Assembly: GCF_002734215.1 (NCBI RefSeq)
Contig: NZ_NSEB01000011.1
Location: 310,001 to 374,000, forward strand
Direction: 5' to 3'
Origin: Fredinandcohnia onubensis
GTDB taxonomy: Bacteria; Bacillota; Bacilli; Bacillales; Bacillaceae_L
DNA length: 64,000 nt
Every line of letters begins with the position of its first letter. The first letter of the stretch is position 1. Shown one piece after another: positions 9,120-17,400 of this stretch. A model generated the notes under the pieces. It was given only the letters and a program-made list of their open reading frames with translations. It made no database searches and was not told where the DNA came from. A program made the position numbers and the translations under genes.

Positions 9120-10874
9120 CTAACCTACTTTTGACTGTAGGACAACTTTTTGATCCTTATACTGAATATCATAAATGCGTTGATATGGTCCTTCATTTTT
9201 CAATAATTCCTCGTGTGTTCCACGCTCAACGATGGTTCCATTATCTAATACCAAAATTTCATCCGCATGTTTCAACGAAGAAATTCGATGTGCAATGATA
9301 AATGTAGTCCGCCCCTTCATTACTTCCTTTAAGGCCTGTTGAATTGAAAATTCAGTTTCCATATCCACTGCGCTTGTTGCATCATCTAAAATGAGAATAC
9401 TAGGATCAATACAGATTGACCTTGCTATCGCAATTCGTTGCTTTTGTCCACCTGATAATCCCATACCACGTTCACCAAGCATCGTGTCATAGCCATTTGG
9501 AAGCTCCATAATAAACTCATGTGCTTGGGCTCTTTTTGCTGCATCAATAATGTCTTCCATCGAAGCATTCGGTTTGCCATAAGCAATATTTGCACGAATT
9601 GTGGATGAGAATAAGAATGATTCCTGCATGACAAATCCAATATTACTCCTTAACGTAGAAATGGAATAGTCTGAAACATCTCTTCCATCAATAAAGACTT
9701 GACCTTTTACCGGCTCATAAAATCTTGTCATTAGCTGAGTAATACTTGTTTTCCCAGAGCCTGTTGCCCCTATTAACCCAATAACCTTGCCTGGTTCAGC
9801 TGTAAATGAAATCGACTGTAATGCTGCCTCATCATCTTCTGTATACTTTAAAGTAACATCTTTAAATTCTACATGCCCCTGCAAGCTATCACTGTTAACA
9901 ACATCCTTTTGATCGATAATTTTCTCATCTGCTTCAAGGATCTCGAGTAAACGTTCGCCAGATGCCTTCGCTTGTGAAAACATATTAATAATAAAACCAA
10001 GGTTCATAATTGGGTTGAGCAGGTACCAAACTAAACTAAAAAATGCAACGAGTTCCCCATATGATACTGACCCACCAATTACTAAATATCCGCCATAAGA
10101 TAGTAAAGCAACAACACAAACATTTCCAATAAACTCCATTAACGGGAAAAACTTTGCCCAAATCTTTGAGGTAGCAAGCGAAACATCTCGGTAATCTTCA
10201 TTGGAATCGTTGAATTTATTGATTTGAAACTCTTCTCGTGATAATGACTTTACCGTATTAATTCCGCTGATATTTTCTTGTACATTTGTATTCAAGCGGC
10301 CAAATGTTTTCCTCACCTTTCGAAATGCTGGATGGACTCGCTTATCAAAACGATAAACAACAATCGCGAGAAACGGTAACGCCATAATTGTTACCAATGT
10401 TAGTGGAATGGAATACGAGAACATCACGATTAAACTGAAAATAATTAAAAGTGTAAAACGAAGTAGTTCCGCAAATCCAAATGAAAGGAAGAATCGAATC
10501 CCCTCAACGTCGGCAGTTAAACGCGACATAAGGTCTCCTGTTTTTGCATTATCATAATAACTAAAAGGTAATCGTTGTAGCTTTTCATATAATGCATTTC
10601 TTACCTTATAAACAGCCGTTATACCAAATAAATCCCCCAGATACTGGTTGAAATATGTAGCTACCCCTTTAATTAGCATGATGGCAATAAATCCGAATGC
10701 TAGATATGGTACATACTGATAATTTCCTGCCCGGATAACCTCATCTATGGTTACCTGAAGCACGATTGGATAGACAACTGTTATTCCTGTGACAAAAATC
10801 ATGGCAAATAATGACCAGAAAAAATATTTCCGGTATGGCCAATAAAACCCCTTTAATTTCCTAAAAGTATCCAT
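9120..10874 (-). CDS. ABC exporter half-transporter, degenerate-ATPase partner
   Basis: This 584-residue protein has exporter-type membrane helices (about 15-310) followed by an ATPase domain with Walker A GATGSGKT (369-376) and a canonical LSGGQ (473-477). In Walker B the catalytic glutamate is replaced by Asp498 (LILDDATS). With the LSVGE signature of the next gene, this builds one impaired and one active ATP site, as known for BmrC/BmrD-type heterodimers. I start it at the ATG at 10874, six bases after GAGGGGGG. Upstream in-frame codons lack a ribosome binding site. It is the first gene of the two-gene operon. Confidence 0.88.
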   Translation of the reverse strand: MDTFRKLKGFYWPYRKYFFWSLFAMIFVTGITVVYPIVLQVTIDEVIRAGNYQYVPYLAFGFIAIMLIKGVATYFNQYLGDLFGITAVYKVRNALYEKLQRLPFSYYDNAKTGDLMSRLTADVEGIRFFLSFGFAELLRFTLLIIFSLIVMFSYSIPLTLVTIMALPFLAIVVYRFDKRVHPAFRKVRKTFGRLNTNVQENISGINTVKSLSREEFQINKFNDSNEDYRDVSLATSKIWAKFFPLMEFIGNVCVVALLSYGGYLVIGGSVSYGELVAFFSLVWYLLNPIMNLGFIINMFSQAKASGERLLEILEADEKIIDQKDVVNSDSLQGHVEFKDVTLKYTEDDEAALQSISFTAEPGKVIGLIGATGSGKTSITQLMTRFYEPVKGQVFIDGRDVSDYSISTLRSNIGFVMQESFLFSSTIRANIAYGKPNASMEDIIDAAKRAQAHEFIMELPNGYDTMLGERGMGLSGGQKQRIAIARSICIDPSILILDDATSAVDMETEFSIQQALKEVMKGRTTFIIAHRISSLKHADEILVLDNGTIVERGTHEELLKNEGPYQRIYDIQYKDQKVVLQSKVG

Positions 10875-11001
10875 ATAAGTCCCCCCTCGGTGTTCCATAA
10901 AAAATATTTCCATAAAAAGCTAAAATGTACGTAACATATAATATATCGGTTTTCGAAATAAATATCTAGTGCATTTTCAGAAAATGTTAAATATTTTATT
11001 T

Positions 11002-11042
11002 AAAAATAAATAAGGCTAAGTCAAATTGACTCAGCCTTATTA
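11002..11042 (-). terminator. Terminator after ykuV
   Basis: AATAAGGCTGAGTCA and TGACTTAGCCTTATT pair with one mismatch, then TATTTTT. It insulates the redox genes from the ABC exporter operon. Confidence 0.88.
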
Positions 11043-11055
11043 GCAAACCTCATTT

Positions 11056-11511
11056 TTATTCAGCATTTTGAGTTTCTTCTAATACGCGGTTAACACGTTT
11101 GGTTAGCATCTTCATGCCACTACCGCCTGCTTGGAAATGACGAAGCTTGCCTTCCTTATCAAATACATAATAAGCAGGGACATATTGGTTTTCGAACTTA
11201 TCATTTAATTTAAGATCACTATCAACAAAGATTGGTTGAGTGATATTATGCTGTTCGGCAACTTGCTTGATTTCATCTAAATCAAGATCATTTTCTGACC
11301 TTGGCATATGAACAGCAATAACATTTAACTTGTCCTGATATTGGTCACGGAATTCATTCACCTGCGGCATTGCTTCTTTACAAAGACCACAGCTGATTGA
11401 CCAAAAATGAATGAGGGTTGGTTTTTCACCAACAAGGTCTGCTTTACTAACTTCACCATTTAACCAAGCTTTTTCTCCATCAAGCTCAGGCAATTGATCA
11501 CGTAATTTCAT
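11056..11511 (-). CDS. ykuV: Thiol-disulfide oxidoreductase YkuV
   Basis: This is a thioredoxin-fold redox protein of 151 residues with the active site CGLC (Cys41, Cys44) in the context FWSISC. It keeps the YkuV-specific segments EKAWLNGEV, AVHMPRSE and HFQAGGSGMKML. B. subtilis YkuV is a cytoplasmic thioredoxin-like protein. No signal peptide is visible here. It lies 70 bases downstream of the peroxiredoxin gene ykuU and probably shares its transcript, so it may re-reduce that enzyme, which is an inference from position. The terminator at 11002 follows. Confidence 0.92.
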   Translation of the reverse strand: MKLRDQLPELDGEKAWLNGEVSKADLVGEKPTLIHFWSISCGLCKEAMPQVNEFRDQYQDKLNVIAVHMPRSENDLDLDEIKQVAEQHNITQPIFVDSDLKLNDKFENQYVPAYYVFDKEGKLRHFQAGGSGMKMLTKRVNRVLEETQNAE

Positions 11512-11581
11512 CGATTTGATCCTCCAAATTATGGATTAAAGGGCCTAACATCCGTTAGACCCTGTTGTTATTTGTTATCTA

Positions 11582-12130
11582 TTAGACATTAAGTGTAGCT
11601 TGGCCAGGCCTCCAGTTAGCAGGGCAAAGGCCACCAGTCTGTAATGCTTGAAGAACACGTAAAGTTTCGTCAACATCACGACCAATGTTGTTGTGGTTAA
11701 CGACAGAATACATCATTTCCCCTTCTGGGCTGATGATGAATAGACCACGTAATGCAATACCTTCTTCTTCAATAAGAACACCGTATTCTTTAGAAATAGC
11801 ATGGTTAGTGTCTGCAGCAAGTGGATAGTTAAGATCCCCTAATCCGTTGTCTTTACGGTCAGTGTTAATCCATGCTAAGTGAGTATGAATTGTATCCGTA
11901 GAAGCGCCGATAACGATAGCGTCTAGGTCTTCAAACTCATCGTAACGATCAGACATTGCTGTAATTTCTGTAGGACATACGAAAGTGAAGTCCATTGGAT
12001 AGAAAAATAATACTGTCCACTTATCGTTTTTCATGTTCTCTTCAAGACTAACTTTACCAAATTCTTTATTTGGCATAACAGCGTCCATTTCAAAACGAGG
12101 AGCTTGTTTACCTACCATACGTTCTGCCAT
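11582..12130 (-). CDS. ykuU: 2-Cys peroxiredoxin YkuU
   Basis: This is an AhpC/Prx1-type peroxidase of 182 residues. The peroxidatic Cys52 lies in FTFVCPTE and the resolving Cys169 in GGLCPANW, so it is a typical 2-Cys enzyme that reduces hydroperoxides. I start it at the ATG at 12130, nine bases after GGAGG. The in-frame TTG at 12145 overlaps that ribosome binding site. It lies between ykuS and ykuV, as in B. subtilis except that ykuT is absent here. Confidence 0.93.
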   Translation of the reverse strand: MAERMVGKQAPRFEMDAVMPNKEFGKVSLEENMKNDKWTVLFFYPMDFTFVCPTEITAMSDRYDEFEDLDAIVIGASTDTIHTHLAWINTDRKDNGLGDLNYPLAADTNHAISKEYGVLIEEEGIALRGLFIISPEGEMMYSVVNHNNIGRDVDETLRVLQALQTGGLCPANWRPGQATLNV

Positions 12131-12351
12131 ATGTAAGACCTCCAAATATTTTTTATAAGTAGATTGATAACGCTAACACCAATATCCAAGTATAACCAGC
12201 TTTATACGGTTTATACATGGGGTAATCGCTATCAACAATGACTAGTTTAACAAAGAGGTGGCTGTCGATTCAAGTAAAATGAAGTCGTTTTTTTAAAATT
12301 ATACAATCTTTACAATTTTATAATATATTATTTGAAAAACGGTGGATTCAT

Positions 12352-12378
12352 AAAAAAAGACTAGGTGAAATACCTAGT
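12352..12378 (-). terminator. Terminator of ykuS
   Basis: GACTAGGT and ACCTAGTC pair around ATTTC, followed by seven T on the minus strand. Confidence 0.9.
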
Positions 12379-12401
12379 CCCGTCATTTCGTCTTTCATTA
12401 T

Positions 12402-12650
12402 TTACGCCTGTCCTAAACGACTTTCTACTTCTTGACAAACCTGGTCAGCAGACAGTCCGTTTGCTTCAATGACTGGCCCTTTCATGACAGTATCAGCCAT
12501 TCCCATCACATTCGAATCTAAGCCTGTAACAACACAGCAGTCACAGTTTTGTGCATCACTTTCCTGTTTTAACTGAACAACTTCATAGCCTTTTTCTTGA
12601 AGAGCCTGCTGAACATTTGTTAGAGAACCTTCAACACCAATTTTCGCCAT
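12402..12650 (-). CDS. ykuS: UPF0180 family protein YkuS
   Basis: This is a small conserved protein of 82 residues, UPF0180 family, named YkuS in B. subtilis. The visible features are the paired cysteines in [11 protein letters not shown] and the GMADT segment. The function is unknown. The ATG at 12650 follows GAGGAGGTGGATGA. It has its own terminator, so it is separate from ykuU. In B. subtilis the genes on the other side are dapL and dapH. Here the next feature is a TnpB element. Confidence 0.88.
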   Translation of the reverse strand: MAKIGVEGSLTNVQQALQEKGYEVVQLKQESDAQNCDCCVVTGLDSNVMGMADTVMKGPVIEANGLSADQVCQEVESRLGQA

Positions 12651-12763
12651 TAATCATCCACCTCCTCATATATGTAATTTGTCACAATCAGACTGTGATT
12701 ATTCTACACATATTCGTGGATTGAATTCATTTATAGTTGCGGTTTTTATAAAATATTTTATTT

Positions 12764-12811
12764 ACTAGCCAAGAACACCCGTTACTTCAGTTGTGGGATG
12801 AATTGGCTAGT
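12764..12811. repeat. Left-end hairpin of the TnpB element
   Basis: ACTAGCCAA (12764-12772) pairs with TTGGCTAGT (12803-12811). Nested inside, CCCGTTAC pairs imperfectly with GTTGTGGG around TTCA. The inner part resembles the right-end hairpin at 14353-14372, as expected for the subterminal hairpins of IS200/IS605-type elements. The sequence TTTAC just left (12761-12765) resembles the TTAC target of IS608. The outer stem is followed by TTTTT and could also act as a terminator. Confidence 0.5.
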
Positions 12812-12889
12812 TTTTGTTTTTTGAATGAAATTTCATTTGACGAACAAGCGTTCCCTTTGATAAAATAAAGGCGAAGAGGAGGTGAGACA

Positions 12890-14338
12890 ATGGAAGGAAT
12901 AAAGGAATATAGAACATATCAAATTAGAATTAAAAAAGGGCATAAACTGTACGAGTATTTTGATAAATTATGTATGAATAGCAACAATTTGTATAACACA
13001 ACCAACTTTTACATTAGACAAGTGTATACAGCTATTAATAATAAGAAAAATCTTCAACCATTACAAAAAGAAGTGATGGAAACCATCTACCAAAACCTCA
13101 ATAAAATGAATGATAAACAAACCATCGCTTATTTTAAAAAGCTTCGAAAAGAAAAAACTAGACCAAATGAAATTAGAAAAGAAATGATATTAAATCTGTT
13201 TGAGGCACCATCAAAGGAAAAGTCCTTTCTAGGATACAACTTTCTAGATTGCTTGTTTAAAACCATCAAACAAAAAGATTATTATTCCCTACCAGGGCAG
13301 ATTAATCAACAAACCATAAAAAATGTTGTACAAAATTGGAAAAGTTTCTTTTCTAGCTTGAAAGATTACAAGGAGAATCCACATAAATATAAAGAAAGAC
13401 CTTCTATACCTGGATATTTACCGAAGGGAAGTAGAAAAGAAGTAGTACTGTCGAACCAAATATGCAAGATAGTTGGTGAAAAGTTTCTTAGATTTCCAAA
13501 GACGAAAACACAGCTTAATATCGGTAAGTTGGTCAATCTGAAGGGTACATTTCAACAAATACGTATTGTTCCTAAATACGGTGATTTCATAGTTGAGTTG
13601 ATCTATCTCGTAGGTGATAAGCGTGAAGTCGTAGCAAAGAAAGAACATTGTATGAGTTTAGATTTAGGTGTGGACAATATTGTAACCGCTGTTTTTAACC
13701 TTAAAATTGTACCAATCCTTTTCAAAGGGGGAAAAATTAAAGCGATTAATCAGTGGTACAACAAACTAAGAAGCCTATACTATGCTGCAATTAGAAATGG
13801 AAAAGGTCCTAAAGAAGGTGGTTTTCACTCAAAACGTCTAGTGAAATTAGAACGTGATAGACATTTAAAAATCAAAGATCTCCTTCATAAAGTGAGTTTT
13901 AACATTGTAAAAATAGCGAAGGCGCATCAAATTGATACCATTGTGATTGGTAAAAATAAAGAATGGAAACAAAATAGTAATTTGGGTAAGGTGAACAATC
14001 AAAAGTTTGTTCAAATCCCCCACACCTTGTTAATTGAACTTATTACATACAAAGCGAATGCGAAAGGCATAGCAGTTATTGTTACTGAAGAAAGTTACAC
14101 TTCGAAAGCAAGTTTTCTAGATGGAGATCATATTCCGACCTTCAATCCGGGGAATAAAGAACCACATATCTTCAGTGGAAAACGAGTTCATCGAGGGATG
14201 TATCATTCAAAGCATAACATTTTGTTAAATGCGCATGTAAATGGAGCAGCAAATATTCTAAGAAAAGTAGTCCCGAAGGCTTTCGCCAACGGGATAGCGG
14301 CTGTGTGTTCCCAGCCACTTGTGGTCAATGTACAATAG
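12890..14338 (+). CDS. tnpB: TnpB-family RNA-guided nuclease homologue, altered active site
   Basis: This 482-residue TnpB belongs to the subgroup with NKEWKQ, NNQKFVQIP and TEESYTSKASF instead of a cysteine zinc finger. RuvC-I Asp258 is present in SLDLGVDN. An acidic pair, Glu400-Glu401, lies in TEESYTSK, a likely relocated second acidic site. The final RuvC motif, normally NADVNGA, reads NAHVNGA, so the catalytic aspartate is His449 (codon CAT at 14234). It may therefore be cleavage-deficient. The ATG follows GAGGAGGTGA. The guide RNA of such proteins is normally made from the 3' end of the gene and the right end. Confidence 0.88.
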   Translation: MEGIKEYRTYQIRIKKGHKLYEYFDKLCMNSNNLYNTTNFYIRQVYTAINNKKNLQPLQKEVMETIYQNLNKMNDKQTIAYFKKLRKEKTRPNEIRKEMILNLFEAPSKEKSFLGYNFLDCLFKTIKQKDYYSLPGQINQQTIKNVVQNWKSFFSSLKDYKENPHKYKERPSIPGYLPKGSRKEVVLSNQICKIVGEKFLRFPKTKTQLNIGKLVNLKGTFQQIRIVPKYGDFIVELIYLVGDKREVVAKKEHCMSLDLGVDNIVTAVFNLKIVPILFKGGKIKAINQWYNKLRSLYYAAIRNGKGPKEGGFHSKRLVKLERDRHLKIKDLLHKVSFNIVKIAKAHQIDTIVIGKNKEWKQNSNLGKVNNQKFVQIPHTLLIELITYKANAKGIAVIVTEESYTSKASFLDGDHIPTFNPGNKEPHIFSGKRVHRGMYHSKHNILLNAHVNGAANILRKVVPKAFANGIAAVCSQPLVVNVQ

Positions 14339-14352
14339 TACCAACCCTGAAA

Positions 14353-14372
14353 CTCGTGACTTTAGTCATGAG
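14353..14372 (+). ncRNA. Right-end hairpin, likely 3' part of the omega-RNA scaffold
   Basis: CTCGTGAC and GTCATGAG pair around TTTA just after the tnpB stop. This is the typical right end of IS605/IS1341 elements. In studied TnpB systems the omega RNA runs through this region into flanking DNA, which acts as guide. Here the flank is the antisense 3' end of ccpC. RNA expression is inferred. Confidence 0.5.
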
Positions 14373-14376
14373 AGGC

Positions 14377-15255
14377 TCATAAAGAATCTATGTTTTCTTT
14401 AATCATCTCAACAAATGCTTGGACTTGTTTAAGTTCAAATGCATAATCATAACCGACCAACCATGTATCGCGTTTCATAGGTTCGTTATTCTCGTTCATT
14501 AAAGGAATTTTATAAATGTTTTTCGTTTCATCATCATTTAAAGTGACAGATGGCAAAATCGCATAACCAATTCCATTTAGGGTCATTTGCTTACATGTTT
14601 CAATTTGGTCAACCACGATGGTCCGACGTGGTGTTGATTGAAAGGTGCGGTGCCACCATTCCTGAATTTCTTGATAATAGGTTGAGTCACTTTTAAATTG
14701 AATAAACGGTCGATCTGTTTCCCACACCTGTTCGATTTTTTGGATTTCTGTATCAACCATATACATCGTATCGGTTAATAGATGGTGTTTGGCACCTTTC
14801 CAGTCGGGTTTACCACGGATGATCCCAATATGAACAGTGTCATCATAGAGATTTTTTAATATTTCACTACTCCAGCCGGTAATTAAGGAAATTTTAGCAT
14901 GTGGATATTTATTAACATATTTTTTTAATACCTTTGGAAGCCAATTTTGTCCAATAATGGACGCACAAGCAATTTTAAGGGTGCCGTGCACTTCTTGATT
15001 GAGTCCTTGTAGCTGCTCCCGTATTTTTTCTTCCTTCTCAACAACCTCTTTTGCAAAATCAATTATTTTTTCTCCAGCAGGTGTTGGTGTGAGTCCTTTT
15101 TGTGAACGAATAAATATTTTTGTATTCCATGCTTTTTCAATCGATTGTAAGCGCTGGGATAACGCAGGTTGTGTAACAAATAAACGTTCAGATGCTTTTC
15201 GCATATTTAATTCAGATGATAGTACCACTAATAATTGAAATTCGGAAAATTGCAC
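14377..15255 (-). CDS. ccpC: LysR-type catabolite control regulator CcpC
   Basis: This citrate-responsive LysR regulator controls TCA genes such as citZ and citB in Bacillus. It is 292 residues long with an N-terminal winged helix (NMRKASERLFVTQPALSQRL) and an effector domain that matches B. subtilis CcpC closely (LITGWSSE, FIQFKSDSTYYQEIQ, DQIETCKQM). The start is a GTG at 15255 after AGGAGGAAA. An ATG two bases upstream is out of frame. The stop codon at 14377 falls in the right end of the TnpB element, so the last residues may have changed on insertion. A CcpC-type dyad lies upstream. Confidence 0.94.
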   Translation of the reverse strand: MQFSEFQLLVVLSSELNMRKASERLFVTQPALSQRLQSIEKAWNTKIFIRSQKGLTPTPAGEKIIDFAKEVVEKEEKIREQLQGLNQEVHGTLKIACASIIGQNWLPKVLKKYVNKYPHAKISLITGWSSEILKNLYDDTVHIGIIRGKPDWKGAKHHLLTDTMYMVDTEIQKIEQVWETDRPFIQFKSDSTYYQEIQEWWHRTFQSTPRRTIVVDQIETCKQMTLNGIGYAILPSVTLNDDETKNIYKIPLMNENNEPMKRDTWLVGYDYAFELKQVQAFVEMIKENIDSL

Positions 15256-15278
15256 ATTGTTTCCTCCTGCACACAGGT

Positions 15279-15293
15279 ATAAGTTTTACTTAT
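15279..15293. promoter_or_regulatory. CcpC operator dyad (ATAA-N7-TTAT)
   Basis: The sequence ATAA-GTTTTAC-TTAT matches the published CcpC recognition dyad ATAA-N7-TTAT exactly. It lies 24-38 bases upstream of the ccpC start, so it probably mediates autoregulation. A nearby AGTATAAATGATTTATTA may contain a further half-site. Confidence 0.75.
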
Positions 15294-15331
15294 AGTATAA
15301 ATGATTTATTAAAAATTATCATTATACACCT

Positions 15332-15363
15332 AAAAAAATCCTCCCTAACAGCATGGAGGATTT
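15332..15363 (-). terminator. Terminator of darB
   Basis: AAATCCTCC pairs with GGGAGGATTT across a nine-base loop, followed by TTTT on the minus strand. It separates darB from ccpC. Confidence 0.85.
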
Positions 15364-15371
15364 CAGATAAC

Positions 15372-15809
15372 TTATTTAATTTTTAATTGCTTATTGAATT
15401 GTTTTAAAATAGCACGACGGGTAAAAATTCCTTCAAATACTAAATCGTCATTTTCAACACAGACAAATGATTGATCGATGACTAATTGAAGACCCTTTAT
15501 GACATTATCATTTAAATTTAATCGCGGGATTTCCCTGTTCATTACTTCTTCAACCTTCATTTTCTCTAGACGTTCAAATTCAATTCGTTCTAATCCAAGG
15601 ATCGAGTCTAGAATATGTGTTGAACTAATCAAGCCATGCAGCTTATACTTTGGGTCCAATACGGGAACTGCGGTATATCCCGTTTTTGTAAGGACAAGTA
15701 GTGCGTGCTCTAAGCTATTCCCGATTTGAACGTGAGCTACTTTATCTGCAGGAATAAGCAAGTTATTAATTGTTGTTTCAAATAGATTTTCATTTTGAAG
15801 ACCAAACAT
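15372..15809 (-). CDS. darB: CBS-domain c-di-AMP receptor DarB (YkuL/CbpB)
   Basis: This 145-residue protein consists of two CBS domains (about 10-70 and 85-140). It matches B. subtilis YkuL, now called DarB. DarB binds c-di-AMP and, when free, binds the (p)ppGpp synthetase Rel and pyruvate carboxylase, linking potassium status to the stringent response. Visible signatures are GYTAVPVLD and GLISSTHILD in CBS1 and VNREIPRL-type and FVCVEND segments in CBS2. The start ATG at 15809 follows GTGAGG. Gene position beside ccpC is conserved. Confidence 0.9.
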   Translation of the reverse strand: MFGLQNENLFETTINNLLIPADKVAHVQIGNSLEHALLVLTKTGYTAVPVLDPKYKLHGLISSTHILDSILGLERIEFERLEKMKVEEVMNREIPRLNLNDNVIKGLQLVIDQSFVCVENDDLVFEGIFTRRAILKQFNKQLKIK

Positions 15810-15952
15810 GTAAGCCTCACAACCTCACATTGTAATTGTTTTCATATATTACCAGATTTCATTTTTCATTCTCCTCTTTTATTTTACCATAATTTTAGGG
15901 GGAGAACTTGTATTATTTAAGGGTGATTTAGAGTTAGTACTTTAGAAGGAAG

Positions 15953-15980
15953 AAAAAGGCTCAGCACAGTGCAGAGCCTA
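15953..15980 (-). terminator. Terminator of ykuJ
   Basis: AGGCTC and GAGCCT pair, extended by TGCAC/GTGC bases in the loop region, and are followed by TTTTTC on the minus strand. Confidence 0.82.
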
Positions 15981-15990
15981 AGAAGTGTGA

Positions 15991-16227
15991 TTAGCTAATT
16001 AAATCGAAAATTTCAATTGCAATCATATCAATATTATCGAATTGATATGTTTTGGGCTTTTCCCCTTGCTGGTATACTTCGAGTTCAAATGTAGTTGTTT
16101 TGTTAAAATACTTAACACTACATTTTCTTTCACCATTTACTTCAAAAAAACGTTGTGGGGGCTCCCCACCGTTTGCATTTTCCTGAAGGCTAATAAGACG
16201 AGATATGATTCCTTGTAACTGTGACAT
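15991..16227 (-). CDS. ykuJ: DUF1797 protein YkuJ
   Basis: This is a small conserved cytoplasmic protein of 78 residues, DUF1797 family (YkuJ). The segments RFFEVNGERKCSVKY and TFELEVYQQGE are characteristic. The function is unknown. It is a single-gene unit with its own terminator. In B. subtilis it sits in the same ykuJ-ykuK-abbA-ykuL neighbourhood. ykuK and abbA are not seen between it and darB here. Confidence 0.88.
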   Translation of the reverse strand: MSQLQGIISRLISLQENANGGEPPQRFFEVNGERKCSVKYFNKTTTFELEVYQQGEKPKTYQFDNIDMIAIEIFDLIS

Positions 16228-16408
16228 ATGTAGCCTCTCCTTTCTCTACTTTTAGGATTGAGCAATATCCTCTCTTCTATCCACGGTATTGACCATTTTT
16301 CTCACGGACTTTTATATTCAGAATATTTCTTTCAATACCTTTACAGTAACCACTATGTAACAATACAATAAAATTAGCGATGAAACAATAAAAAAGTGGG
16401 AGGAGAAC

Positions 16409-17365
16409 ATGGGAAATCTTACACAACTAAATGAGCGAATATTTCTAATTGACGCACATGATTTGGGGAGAAAGGCTCGAACAGGTTCTTACATAATGAA
16501 AGAGGAGAAAATTACAATTGTTGAAACAAGTGCAAGTCCTTCTATACCGTACATTTTAGAGGGGCTTAAAGAGCTAAACATTGATCCAATTGATGTTCAG
16601 TATATAATTGTAACTCATATTCATTTAGACCATGCTGGAGGAGCAGGCCTCCTGTTACAGCATTGTCCAAATGCAAAAGTCGTTGTCCATCCTAAAGGAG
16701 CAAGACATTTGGCTGAACCAAGTCGATTGATCGCTGGAGCAAAGGCTGTATATGGAAAAAGTTTTGATTCTTTATTTGATCCAATTTTGCCAATTCCTGA
16801 GGAAAAGTTAATTGTAAAATCAGATCAGGAAGAGCTCGAAATTGGCCGGAATTGCAGCCTTGTTTTTTATGATACACCAGGCCACGCCAATCATCACTTT
16901 AGTATTTATGACCCTGTTAGCAACGGAATTTTTACAGGTGACACAATCGGCATTTATTATCATGAACTAGTCAAAGATAATATTGAACTGTATTTGCCTT
17001 CGACATCTCCTAATCAATTCCGTCCTGATGCAATGCTCGAATCTGCAAAAAGAGTGAATGATCTTGGAGTCTCGGCTATTTATTTTGGCCATTACGGGAT
17101 GTCAACAAATGTGAATGAAGTGTTCGATCAACTCCGTCTATGGTTACCTATTTTTGTGAATGCTGGGAAGCAATCGTTTATTGAACATCCTTCAGCAACT
17201 GAAGTTGAACATAAAAATTATATTAAGGAATTGATTTTAAAAGAAATCACTACTTATCTTGATGACAAGAATGTTCCAAGACATCATGAAGTATACGAAA
17301 TTATTAGTCTCGACCTTGATATTTGTGCGATGGGAATTGTTGATTCCCTTCAAAAAGAAAAATAG
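16409..17365 (+). CDS. MBL-fold metallo-hydrolase
   Basis: This 318-residue metallo-beta-lactamase-fold hydrolase has the metal motif THIHLDH (His70, His72, Asp74, His75), a further ligand in DTPGHANHH and another in FTGDTIG. A C-terminal extension of about 100 residues (helical, ending ICAMGIVDSLQKEK) follows the core. The substrate is not identifiable. The ATG follows GGGAGGAG. It is a single gene that shares a bidirectional terminator with the converging gene at 17401. Base composition is like its neighbours. Confidence 0.85.
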   Translation: MGNLTQLNERIFLIDAHDLGRKARTGSYIMKEEKITIVETSASPSIPYILEGLKELNIDPIDVQYIIVTHIHLDHAGGAGLLLQHCPNAKVVVHPKGARHLAEPSRLIAGAKAVYGKSFDSLFDPILPIPEEKLIVKSDQEELEIGRNCSLVFYDTPGHANHHFSIYDPVSNGIFTGDTIGIYYHELVKDNIELYLPSTSPNQFRPDAMLESAKRVNDLGVSAIYFGHYGMSTNVNEVFDQLRLWLPIFVNAGKQSFIEHPSATEVEHKNYIKELILKEITTYLDDKNVPRHHEVYEIISLDLDICAMGIVDSLQKEK

Positions 17366-17391
17366 AAATCCCAATTGGGATTTCTATTTTT
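17361..17391. terminator. Bidirectional terminator, perfect palindrome
   Basis: A 28-base perfect palindrome (half-site AATAGAAATCCC, centre AATT) has T-runs on both strands and sits between convergent genes. Confidence 0.9.
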
Positions 17392-17400
17392 CTTTGGTAT

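Larger units (their letters stand above)
12766..14379 (+). mobile_element. Solitary IS605/IS1341-type TnpB element
   Basis: The element consists of a left-end hairpin, a single tnpB gene and a right-end hairpin, with no tnpA transposase in the window. Its boundaries are inferred from the hairpins: left after TTTAC at 12765, right near GGCTCA at 14374-14379. The right end reaches into the last codons of ccpC. Without TnpA it can move only if a helper is supplied in trans, if at all. Confidence 0.65.

Noticed and set aside
12764-12811. Ordinary terminator of ykuS
   Set aside because: It lies on the 5' side of ykuS, not after it. The nested hairpin matches the right end of the TnpB element, so an element end is the better explanation.
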